NCBI RefSeq assembly: GCF_946221465.1
Contig: NZ_CAMJVP010000073.1
Coordinates: 1-13,439, forward strand
DNA length: 13,439 bases
Direction of reading: 5' to 3'
DNA from: an uncultured Aeromicrobium sp.
Lineage (GTDB): Bacteria; Actinomycetota; Actinomycetes; Propionibacteriales; Nocardioidaceae
Position numbers and translations under genes: made by a program. Position 1 is the stretch's first letter, and every line of letters starts with the position of its first letter. Of this stretch, positions 6,969-13,110 are shown piece by piece. The notes below the pieces were generated by a model. The model saw only the letters and a list, made by a program, of their open reading frames with translations. It was not told where the DNA came from and ran no database searches.

Positions 6969-7951
6969 CGCCGACCATGCGTGCGGCCACGCTGGTCGCG
7001 CCCGGTCACATCGTCGTCGAGCACTTCCCCCGACCCGTCCCGCAGGCGGGGGAAGTGCTCGTGCAGATGGAGCACGCCTCCATCTGCGGTTCGGACGTCC
7101 ACGTGGTCTTCGACGGGTTCCACCGTCCCGAGATGATGGGGCGACCGGGGTACCCCGGTCACGAAGGCGTGGGCGTAGTGGTGGAGTCCGTCGACCCCGG
7201 CGTCGCGCCCGGCACCCGAGTGCTCACCGTCCCGCCAGGGGCGCAGGGGCAGTGCTTCGCCGAGTTCCAGGTGGTGCCGAGCCGTTACCTCGTGCCACTG
7301 CGAGCCGACAGTGACCCGCGACGCATGCTGATGGCGCAGCAGGTGGGCACCACCCTCTTCGCGATGCGGCGGATCGGCTGGCCGGAGGGCGAGGTGGCGG
7401 TCGTCATCGGCGCCGGCTCGGCCGGGGGCTACTTCGTCCAGCACCTGCGCCGGCTCGGCTATCGATCCATCGTCGTCTCCGATCGCAACGCGCGACGACT
7501 GGAGACCGCGGCACGGCTCGGCGCCACGCATACCGTGCTCGTGCCTCGAGAATCGCTCGAGCAGACGGTGCACGACGTCACCGGTGGAGAGGGTGCCGAC
7601 CTCGTCATCGAGGCCGCGGGCTACGACGACTGTCGCAACGCCGCGATCGAACTCGTGCGCTGGCAGGGCACCGTCTGCTTCTTCGGCTATCCCGAACGCG
7701 CTGGACTGGCACCGTATCCATCGTTCCTGGCTTTCCGGCGCTGCGTCACGATCGCGTGGATCAACGGTGCCCAGTCCGAGCCCGGACTTCTCTCCTTCCA
7801 CGAGGCGGTGCAGCTGATCGACGACCGGATGATCGAGGTCGACCACTGCCTGGAGCGCATGCTGCCGTTGGAGCAAGCTGCGCGGGCCCTCGCTCTGGCC
7901 CGACATGCCGGTGACGGTGCAGCCAAGGTCGGTATCGACATCGCGTCCTGA
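6965..7951 (+). CDS. Medium-chain (zinc-type) alcohol/polyol dehydrogenase, atypical zinc sites
   Basis: This 328-residue MDR-superfamily oxidoreductase has a GroES-like N-domain with the catalytic-zinc motif C41-G-S-D44-V-H46 and GHE (H66-E67). A Rossmann domain follows, with VVIGAGSAGG (G149-x-G-x-x-G154) and an acidic residue after the second strand (VVSDRN), which favours NAD. The four-cysteine structural-zinc lobe is absent: C97 is the only nearby Cys in the shortened loop. The usual acidic residue of the EP segment, the third or outer zinc ligand, aligns with Q125. The ATG at 6965 overlaps the UspA stop; M5 at 6977 is an alternative start. Last gene of the tct operon, ending just before a strong inverted repeat. 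Substrate unknown. A role in sugar-acid or uronate/polyol metabolism is suggested only by its neighbours. Confidence 0.88.
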   Translation: MTPTMRAATLVAPGHIVVEHFPRPVPQAGEVLVQMEHASICGSDVHVVFDGFHRPEMMGRPGYPGHEGVGVVVESVDPGVAPGTRVLTVPPGAQGQCFAEFQVVPSRYLVPLRADSDPRRMLMAQQVGTTLFAMRRIGWPEGEVAVVIGAGSAGGYFVQHLRRLGYRSIVVSDRNARRLETAARLGATHTVLVPRESLEQTVHDVTGGEGADLVIEAAGYDDCRNAAIELVRWQGTVCFFGYPERAGLAPYPSFLAFRRCVTIAWINGAQSEPGLLSFHEAVQLIDDRMIEVDHCLERMLPLEQAARALALARHAGDGAAKVGIDIAS

Positions 7952-7956
7952 CTGCC

Positions 7957-7994
7957 ACGAAGGGGCCCCGGCATACTCGCCGGGGCCCCTTCGT
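7957..7994. terminator. Bidirectional terminator between convergent operons
   Basis: ACGAAGGGGCCCCGGC (7957-7972) and its perfect reverse complement (7979-7994) enclose the 6-base loop ATACTC. The stem is symmetrical and very stable. It lies 5 bases after the dehydrogenase stop and 21 bases from the stop of the convergent dehydratase, so it can serve both operons. There is no clear T-run on either side, which is common for actinobacterial terminators. Confidence 0.88.
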
Positions 7995-8015
7995 CGTCTC
8001 GCCCGTGCGACCTCG

Positions 8016-9215
8016 TCAGCCGAAGGTCTCGCGGGCCACTGTCCAGGCTCGCGCCTGCTCACTGAGGGTGAACCCGAGTCCGGGGCGGTCCGACAGCCAC
8101 ATACGCCCGTCGCGGGTCTCAAGCCGCTCCTCGAACAGCGGATCCAGCCAGTCGAAATGCTCCACCCAGGGTTCCAGACCGTAGGTGGCGGCCAGATGCA
8201 GGTGGATCTCCATCGCGAAGTGCGGCGCGAGCCAGAGCTGCCGGGATTCGGCGATGGTCGCGAGCTTGAGGAACTGGGTGATCCCGCCGATCCGGGGAGC
8301 ATCGGGCTGGACGACGTCTGCGGCACCGGCTTCGATGAGCTGCAGATGCTCGGCCACGCTGCTGAGCATCTCGCCGGTCGCGATCGGCGTGTCGAGCGAA
8401 CGGGCGAGCTGAGCGTGCCCCTCCACGTCGTAGGCGTCCAGTGGCTCCTCGATCCATACCAGCCCGAACTCCTCGAACACGCGGCCCATGCGCTGTGCGG
8501 TCGCACGGTCCCACTGCTGGTTGGCGTCCACCATGAGCGGGACGTCCGGATCCAGGAACTCGCGCACGGATTCGACCCGGCGCAGGTCCTCGCGCCAGTC
8601 GGGCTGGCCGACCTTCAACTTGATCGCGCCGATGCCTGCTTCGAGCGAGCGTGCAGCGTTCTCCTTGACCTGCTCGATCGGCGTGTGCAGGAAGCCGCCT
8701 GAGGTGTTGTACGTACGCACCGAATCACGCTGCGCACCGATCAGCTTGGCCAGTGGCAGACCGGCACGCTTGGCTTTCAGATCCCACAAGGCGACGTCGA
8801 TCGAGGCGATCGCCTGAGTGGCGAGGCCGCTGCGGCCCACCGAGGCGCCCGCCCAGGTCAGTTTCGTCCACAGCTTGGCGATGTCGTTCGGATCCTCACC
8901 GATGAGGACCGGTGCGATCTCGCGTGCATGGGCGTACTGACCGGGACCGCCGGCGCGCTTGGAGTAGGAGAACCCGATGCCCTCATGACCCTCACGCGTG
9001 CGCACCTCCGTGACAAGGAAGACCACCTCGGTCATCGGCTTCTGACGACCGGTGAGCACCTTGGCGTCGCTCACCGGCGTCGCCAGGGGGAGGACGATCG
9101 AGGAGAGGCTGACCTGCTCGATGCGGTCGAGGGTGGCCGGGCCGGCTGCCGCGGCGGTGAGGGCCGCCTGGGGCGAGGCCAGGGCGCTGGTGGGGCGGTC
9201 GGCCGGTGACGTCAT
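8016..9215 (-). CDS. L-talarate/galactarate dehydratase (enolase superfamily)
   Basis: This 399-residue mandelate-racemase-subgroup enzyme matches, nearly end to end, my recollection of Salmonella TalrD/GalrD (398 aa, shifted by four residues). That enzyme dehydrates galactarate and L-talarate to 5-keto-4-deoxyglucarate. Key residues are all present: KxK base K199/K201 (IKLKVGQP), Mg ligands D230 (MVDANQQWD), E256 (IEEPLDAYD) and E282 (ATGEML), and the D305/H332 dyad (QPDAPRIGG, APHFAMEIHLH). Substrate-loop motifs PLATPVSDAKVLTGRQKP and GFSYSKRAGG are retained. It is unrelated to enterobacterial GarD but does the same job. The ATG at 9215 is preceded by AAGGAG and overlaps the stop of the aldehyde dehydrogenase (ATGA). 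Last gene of the kdgD operon; its product feeds back into KdgD. Confidence 0.94.
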   Translation of the reverse strand: MTSPADRPTSALASPQAALTAAAAGPATLDRIEQVSLSSIVLPLATPVSDAKVLTGRQKPMTEVVFLVTEVRTREGHEGIGFSYSKRAGGPGQYAHAREIAPVLIGEDPNDIAKLWTKLTWAGASVGRSGLATQAIASIDVALWDLKAKRAGLPLAKLIGAQRDSVRTYNTSGGFLHTPIEQVKENAARSLEAGIGAIKLKVGQPDWREDLRRVESVREFLDPDVPLMVDANQQWDRATAQRMGRVFEEFGLVWIEEPLDAYDVEGHAQLARSLDTPIATGEMLSSVAEHLQLIEAGAADVVQPDAPRIGGITQFLKLATIAESRQLWLAPHFAMEIHLHLAATYGLEPWVEHFDWLDPLFEERLETRDGRMWLSDRPGLGFTLSEQARAWTVARETFG

Positions 9216-10768
9216 GACGGGTTCTCCTTGGTGATGTCCTGCAGCTCTGGGGCGAGTAGCTCCTGGGGGACGTTCTGATACACGACGGGTCGTATGAAGC
9301 GCTCGATCGCCCGGGCACCGACGGACGTGCTGGCCGGTGCGGAGGTGGCCGGAAACGGCCCGCCGTGCACCATCGCATACCCGACGTCCACCCCGGTGGG
9401 CCAGCCGTTGACGACAAGCCGGCCGGCGAGAAGCTCCAGCTCGAGCAGGAGCGGCCGCGCCAACTCGCTGTCGTCGTCGCGAAGCTGGAGCGTGGCCGTC
9501 AGTTGCCCCTCGAGACGGTTCGGCAGCTGCAGCAGTTGCTGGGGATCGTCCACGAGGACGATGAGGGTCGCCGGCCCGAACATCTCCTGCTGGAGTTGCG
9601 GCGCGGCGTCGAAGGTGGGCAGGTCAGTCACCAGCGCGCGGGCGGTGCTGGTCGTCGGTCCACGATCGTCGTCCGCGCCGCGACCGAGTTCTTCGACGCC
9701 GGGGGTCTGGGCGATGCCGTCCGCGGTTCGCTCGAAGGCGTCACGGATTCCGCGGGTGAGCATGACCGACGGCGCGATCGCACGGAACTCCTCCGCGACC
9801 GCGGCGAGGAACGTGTCGGCGCCGGGTCCGCGGGGGACGAAGACGAGCCCGGGCTTGGTGCACAACTGACCTCCGCTGCCGGTGACGGAGGCGGTGAGAC
9901 CGGACGCGAGGCCGCGCGGATCGGCGGCGAGCGCGGCTGGAAGCACGAAGACAGGATTGATGGACGACATTTCGGCGAAGACCGGGATCGGGACCGGTCG
10001 CTTCGCCGCGGCGGCGACGAGGGCGAGCCCCCCGCTGCGGGAACCGGTGAACCCGACCGCCCGGATGGCCGGGTGTTGAACGAGCGCGGTCCCCACCTCG
10101 TGGGTCGTGCCGTGGATGAGGGAGAACGTCCCTGGGTGCAGTTCGTGCTCACGGACGGCCTCGGTGACGATCCGGCCGACGAGCTCGCTGGTGCCCGGAT
10201 GCGCCGGGTGCGCCTTGACGACGACCGGGGCGCCTGCCGCGAGCGCGGACGCGGTGTCGCCTCCGGCCACGGAGAAGGCGAGCGGGAAGTTGCTCGCGCC
10301 GAACACGGCGACGGGGCCCAGCGGAACGGGGCGCTGGCGCAGGTCCGGACGAGGCAGCGGAGTGCGGTCGGGCAATGCGGGCTCGATGACCAGATGCTGC
10401 CACGTCCCCTCGCGCAGGATGGTGGCGAAGAGCCGGAGCTGCCCCGCGGTCCGAGCGGTTTCCGCGGCGATGCGCGCTGTCGCTAGTCCGGTCTCGCGCG
10501 CGATCTGGTCGGCGAGTTCGGGCGCGGCCTTCTCGATCCCGGCGGCGATGCTCTCGAGGAATCGGGCGCGGTCCGCCGGTGGCGTCGTCCGGTAGCTCGC
10601 GAACGCCTCCCAGGCCAGCTGTGCGGCCTCGTGCACCAGAGCGCCGTCCGCCTCGCCGAAGGCGGGTTCCAGGGCGTCGCCCGTGCGCGGATCGACCGCG
10701 TGGAAGATGGCGCCCCCGCCGGGACCGACGAGCCTGCCGCCGATCAGATGATGGCCCAGGGCAGCCAC
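9212..10768 (-). CDS. Alpha-ketoglutaric semialdehyde dehydrogenase (2,5-dioxovalerate dehydrogenase)
   Basis: This 518-residue ALDH-superfamily enzyme oxidises alpha-ketoglutaric semialdehyde to alpha-ketoglutarate with NAD(P)+, the last step of non-phosphorylative aldarate and pentose degradation. It resembles the long KGSADH subgroup found beside kdgD. Catalytic residues are seen: N160 in VFGASNFPLAFS, K185 (VVVKAHPAH), general base E266 (FAEMSSINPVF) and nucleophile C303 (GSGGQLCTKPG). The N-terminal HHLIGGRLV segment is typical. The GTG start at 10768 lies one base after the kdgD stop, with GAGGG upstream. The 3' end overlaps the galactarate dehydratase start. Assignment rests on family motifs plus the kdgD neighbour, which makes exactly this aldehyde. 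Confidence 0.93.
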   Translation of the reverse strand: MAALGHHLIGGRLVGPGGGAIFHAVDPRTGDALEPAFGEADGALVHEAAQLAWEAFASYRTTPPADRARFLESIAAGIEKAAPELADQIARETGLATARIAAETARTAGQLRLFATILREGTWQHLVIEPALPDRTPLPRPDLRQRPVPLGPVAVFGASNFPLAFSVAGGDTASALAAGAPVVVKAHPAHPGTSELVGRIVTEAVREHELHPGTFSLIHGTTHEVGTALVQHPAIRAVGFTGSRSGGLALVAAAAKRPVPIPVFAEMSSINPVFVLPAALAADPRGLASGLTASVTGSGGQLCTKPGLVFVPRGPGADTFLAAVAEEFRAIAPSVMLTRGIRDAFERTADGIAQTPGVEELGRGADDDRGPTTSTARALVTDLPTFDAAPQLQQEMFGPATLIVLVDDPQQLLQLPNRLEGQLTATLQLRDDDSELARPLLLELELLAGRLVVNGWPTGVDVGYAMVHGGPFPATSAPASTSVGARAIERFIRPVVYQNVPQELLAPELQDITKENPS

Positions 10769-10769
10769 G

Positions 10770-11684
10770 TCAGGACACCCTCTTCACGAGGTCCGCGAGC
10801 GTGGCGACTTCGGTCTCATCGAGGTCAGTCAGCGGCGGGCGTACCGGTCCGGCGGGGCGGCCGATGACCTTCATGCCCGCCTTGACGATGCTGACAGCGT
10901 AGCCGGGTTCCTGATTGCGCAGGTCGCAGTACGGGATGACGAAGTCGTTGAGGGCACTGAACACGGTCTCGCGGTCGCCGGCGAGCACCGCCTCGTAGAA
11001 GGCCGAAGCGAACTCGGGCAGGAAGTTGAAGATCGCCGAGGAGTACGTGGTCAGGCCGAGGCTGAGGTAGGGGAGCGCGAACATCTCGGCCGTGGGAAGG
11101 CCGCCGATGTAGAGCAGGCGGTCGCCGAGGCGCGCGTAGATGCGCGACATCTGCTCGATGTTCCCCGCGCCGTCCTTGAAGCCGATGAGGTTGGGGCACT
11201 GCTCGGCGAGTTGTTCGACGAGTTGCTCGGAGTAGATCGCGTTGGCGCGGTTGTAGAGGATGACGCCGAGGTCGGTGGCGTTGCAGACAGCGCGCACATG
11301 GTGGGCGAGGCCGTCTTGGCCAGCCTCGGTCAGGTACGGCGGGAAGAGCAGGATACCGTCGGCCCCGGCGCGCTGGGCTGAGCGGGCTAACTCGATCGCC
11401 ATGGCGGTGCCGTAACCGGCGGGAGCGACGATCGGGGTGTCCTCGGGTGCTTCTTCGACGGCGGCGCGCACGATCTGTTCCACCTCGGTGGGCGCCAGGG
11501 AGAAGAACTCACCGGTGCCGCCCGCGGCGAAGAGTCCGGCGGCGGAGAACTGCGAGAGCCAGCCGATGTTCTCTCGGTACGCGCCCTCGTCGAACGCCAG
11601 GTCCTCGGTCAGGTGCGTGATCGGGAACGAAAGCAGGCCGGTGCCGAGGGCACGGGCGAGGTCGGCTGGGCTCATCGCGGTCAT
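10770..11684 (-). CDS. kdgD: 5-dehydro-4-deoxyglucarate dehydratase (decarboxylating)
   Basis: This 304-residue dihydrodipicolinate synthase/N-acetylneuraminate lyase superfamily TIM barrel converts 5-keto-4-deoxyglucarate to alpha-ketoglutaric semialdehyde, CO2 and water. It carries the Schiff-base lysine K170 (LIGFKDGAGNIE), the catalytic tyrosine Y144 (VILYNRAN) and the GGTGEFFSL loop (about 55-63) that binds the substrate carboxylate in this family. Length matches characterised KdgD (about 303 aa). I chose ATG at 11684 because GGAGGAACT directly precedes it; an in-frame ATG at 11732 would add 16 residues covering the promoter -10 region and is rejected. First gene of an operon with the semialdehyde dehydrogenase and galactarate dehydratase. 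Its promoter shares the element seen before gudD and tctC. Both dehydratases in this window feed it. Confidence 0.96.
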   Translation of the reverse strand: MTAMSPADLARALGTGLLSFPITHLTEDLAFDEGAYRENIGWLSQFSAAGLFAAGGTGEFFSLAPTEVEQIVRAAVEEAPEDTPIVAPAGYGTAMAIELARSAQRAGADGILLFPPYLTEAGQDGLAHHVRAVCNATDLGVILYNRANAIYSEQLVEQLAEQCPNLIGFKDGAGNIEQMSRIYARLGDRLLYIGGLPTAEMFALPYLSLGLTTYSSAIFNFLPEFASAFYEAVLAGDRETVFSALNDFVIPYCDLRNQEPGYAVSIVKAGMKVIGRPAGPVRPPLTDLDETEVATLADLVKRVS

Positions 11685-11711
11685 AGTTCCTCCGATCGTG
11701 GGTGTGCTGTG

Positions 11712-11767
11712 ATCGTAGGAACGCCGTGTCATTCTCGTCCAACACTTCTCTTGGATGCTCTGATACC
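11712..11767 (-). promoter_or_regulatory. kdgD operon promoter with shared aldarate element
   Basis: On the - strand GGTATCA (11767-11761), 17 bases containing CATCCA, GTTGGAC (11743-11737), then TACGAT (11717-11712) 19 bases after TTGGAC. The layout copies the gudD and tctC promoters. With gudD it also shares the longer GTGTTGGAC box and the exact CATCCA position. It lies between the upstream guanylyltransferase stop and the kdgD ATG, so the operon starts here rather than by read-through alone. Confidence 0.7.
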
Positions 11768-11779
11768 CCTAAGAGCATC
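11754..11779. repeat. 8-bp inverted repeat overlapping the kdgD control region
   Basis: GATGCTCT (11754-11761) and AGAGCATC (11772-11779) enclose a 10-base loop. It begins 12 bases after the stop of the upstream guanylyltransferase gene and overlaps the outer box of the kdgD element. It could be a weak terminator of the upstream gene (no T-run seen) or a second operator. Confidence 0.4.
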
Positions 11780-11790
11780 GCCAGCGTGGA

Positions 11791-12840
11791 TCAGAGCAGG
11801 TCGTCGCGCCCCCGCTCCCGCCATGCGGCGGGGACCGCCTTCACCTGCTGGGCGTGGCGGCGGGTGGTGACGAGCACCGCGTCATCGGTGACCGCGACGA
11901 TGGCGTCGTCGATGCCGACGACGCTGACCGTCTGGGACGTGCGTGCGGCGACGAATCCGCGCGCGTCGATCCACACGGCGTCGTCGCTGTCGGTCGTGTC
12001 GGCGAGGGAGGCGAAGTCGCCGAGGTCGGTCCAGGTGAAGCGCCCGGGAACCACCGCGACGCCGCCGTCGAGGGACACGGGTTCGGCGATGGCATGATCG
12101 ATCGCGATCCTGGTCAGGCGGGGCCAGTGCTGCTCGAGGAGCTCGTCTCGATGGGGGGTGTCCCAGCCGTCCGCGATGGTGCGTAGTCCGGCGTGCAGGG
12201 GCGGGTGAAGCCGTTCGAGGTGTCCGAGGAGCACGTCGGCGCGGCTGACGAACATGCCGGCGTTCCAGGAGAATGCTCCTGTTGCCAGGTAGGACGCTGC
12301 GGTCTCGGCGTCCGGCTTCTCCACGAAGCGGGCCACTGCGCGGGCGGTGGCCGTGCCGTGAAGCGGCTCCGCGGCCTCGATGTAGCCGAACGCCGTGGAG
12401 GCGAAAGTCGGCTCCAAGCCGATGGTCACGATCTTGCCCGACGCGGCCACGTCGACGGCCTCGCGTACTGCGTCCTGGAACAGATGGTCCTCACCGATGA
12501 CGTGGTCCGCGGCGAAAGAGCCGATCACCGCGTCAGGCTCGCGGGTCGCGATGACGGCCGCGGCGAGTCCGATCGCCGGCATCGAGTCGCGAGGTGACGG
12601 CTCGGCGATCACGTCGGCGCCGGGGAGTTGGGCGGTGACGGCCGCGGCGTGTCCGCGTCCGGTCACCACGTGAATGCGGTCGGGGCCGGTGAGGGGGACG
12701 AGCCTGTCCCAGGTCTGCTGCAGGAGGCTGCGGCCCGTGGCGGTGAGGTCGAGGAGGAACTTCGGATGATTGACCCGCGACAGCGGCCAGAGGCGCGTTC
12801 CTGCACCCCCGGCGGGGACGATCGCGTGGAGCGGTCTCAC
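11791..12840 (-). CDS. manC: Mannose-1-phosphate guanylyltransferase (GDP-mannose pyrophosphorylase)
   Basis: This 349-residue cytoplasmic enzyme makes GDP-mannose from mannose-1-phosphate and GTP, for cell-envelope glycans and glycolipids. The nucleotidyltransferase signature VPAGGAGTRLWPLSR with HPKFLLDL lies at residues 8-32. The metal-binding ADH (D112) follows in SFAADHVI, then FGYIE, FVEKPD (E174-K175) and the sugar-binding WNAGMFVSR (N193). The C-terminal domain is short, with no fused phosphomannose isomerase (bifunctional ManC is about 470 aa). The start is GTG at 12840, preceded by AAGGAG with suitable spacing; the frame stays open upstream but encodes Pro/Thr-rich sequence foreign to the family. 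It is on the same strand as kdgD but separated by the kdgD promoter and metabolically unrelated. The symbol is by family; actinobacterial naming varies. Confidence 0.93.
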   Translation of the reverse strand: MRPLHAIVPAGGAGTRLWPLSRVNHPKFLLDLTATGRSLLQQTWDRLVPLTGPDRIHVVTGRGHAAAVTAQLPGADVIAEPSPRDSMPAIGLAAAVIATREPDAVIGSFAADHVIGEDHLFQDAVREAVDVAASGKIVTIGLEPTFASTAFGYIEAAEPLHGTATARAVARFVEKPDAETAASYLATGAFSWNAGMFVSRADVLLGHLERLHPPLHAGLRTIADGWDTPHRDELLEQHWPRLTRIAIDHAIAEPVSLDGGVAVVPGRFTWTDLGDFASLADTTDSDDAVWIDARGFVAARTSQTVSVVGIDDAIVAVTDDAVLVTTRRHAQQVKAVPAAWRERGRDDLL

Positions 12841-12852
12841 GAGGATCTCCTT

Positions 12853-12876
12853 CGGACGGTCCGTCTCGCGTGAGAC
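12853..12876. promoter_or_regulatory. Two adjoining small inverted repeats upstream of manC
   Basis: CGGAC-G-GTCCG (12853-12863) runs directly into GTCTC-GCGT-GAGAC (12863-12876). They lie 13 to 36 bases upstream of the manC GTG, next to the ribosome site (GGAG, about 12847-12850). They could be an operator or a leader hairpin that limits ribosome access. No matching site was seen elsewhere in the window. Confidence 0.4.
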
Positions 12877-13009
12877 TATCGAATCCTCCTGCCGGCACGC
12901 CGGACCGAGGTCGTCGCGCGGACCACCGCTATTCGGTGAGGATGGTTCCGCCGGTGTTCCAGGCTCAGCCGTCGTCGTGGGGGATGGGGTGGTGGAAGGT
13001 GGTGAGTGT

Positions 13010-13040
13010 GCGGTGGTGCCTGCTCCGTCGCGGTGGTGCC
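13010..13040 (+). repeat. 11-bp direct repeat pair
   Basis: GCGGTGGTGCC occurs at 13010-13020 and again at 13030-13040, a period of 20 bases. It follows a G-rich stretch (GGGGG and GGGG at 12979-12989). The role is unknown; a regulator binding on one helix face is possible with a two-turn spacing. Confidence 0.55.
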
Positions 13041-13098
13041 CTCACGGTGACGATTCCATGAGTGCCCAGAGGTCGCGCGCGATCGAGCGCATCGCTCG

Positions 13099-13104
13099 TA
13101 GGCT
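13099..13104 (+). promoter_or_regulatory. -10 element of a probable leaderless asparaginase transcript
   Basis: TAGGCT ends six bases before the GTG at 13111, which places the expected transcription start at the GTG itself. No Shine-Dalgarno sequence precedes the start. This matches the leaderless pattern common in actinobacteria. No convincing -35 is visible. Confidence 0.55.
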
Positions 13105-13110
13105 GTCGGG

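Larger units (their letters stand above)
12841..13110. other. Divergent intergenic region between manC and the asparaginase gene
   Basis: These 270 bases hold the leaders of two divergent genes. Open frames on both strands encode only low-complexity Pro/Thr/His or Trp/Val-rich strings with no family I recognise. I see short inverted repeats near manC, a G-rich + strand stretch (about 12979-13019), an 11-bp direct repeat, and the asparaginase -10. No RNA gene is evident. Confidence 0.6.

Noticed and set aside
6791..8506. A 571-codon - strand open frame spanning the UspA/dehydrogenase genes and the terminator
   Set aside because: It is antisense to clear genes, reads through the perfect terminator stem and shows no family motifs; it is a product of high GC.
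9365..10486. A 373-codon + strand open frame opposite the semialdehyde dehydrogenase
   Set aside because: Charged, Gly/Arg-rich shadow with no start signal; the opposite strand has a full ALDH active site.
11685..11732. A longer kdgD start (ATG at 11732)
   Set aside because: It would overlap the predicted -10 and lacks a ribosome site; ATG 11684 follows GGAGG at good spacing and gives the family length.
12870..13061. A 63-codon + strand frame in the manC-asparaginase gap
   Set aside because: Low-complexity composition from the G-rich tract, no ribosome site and no recognised family.
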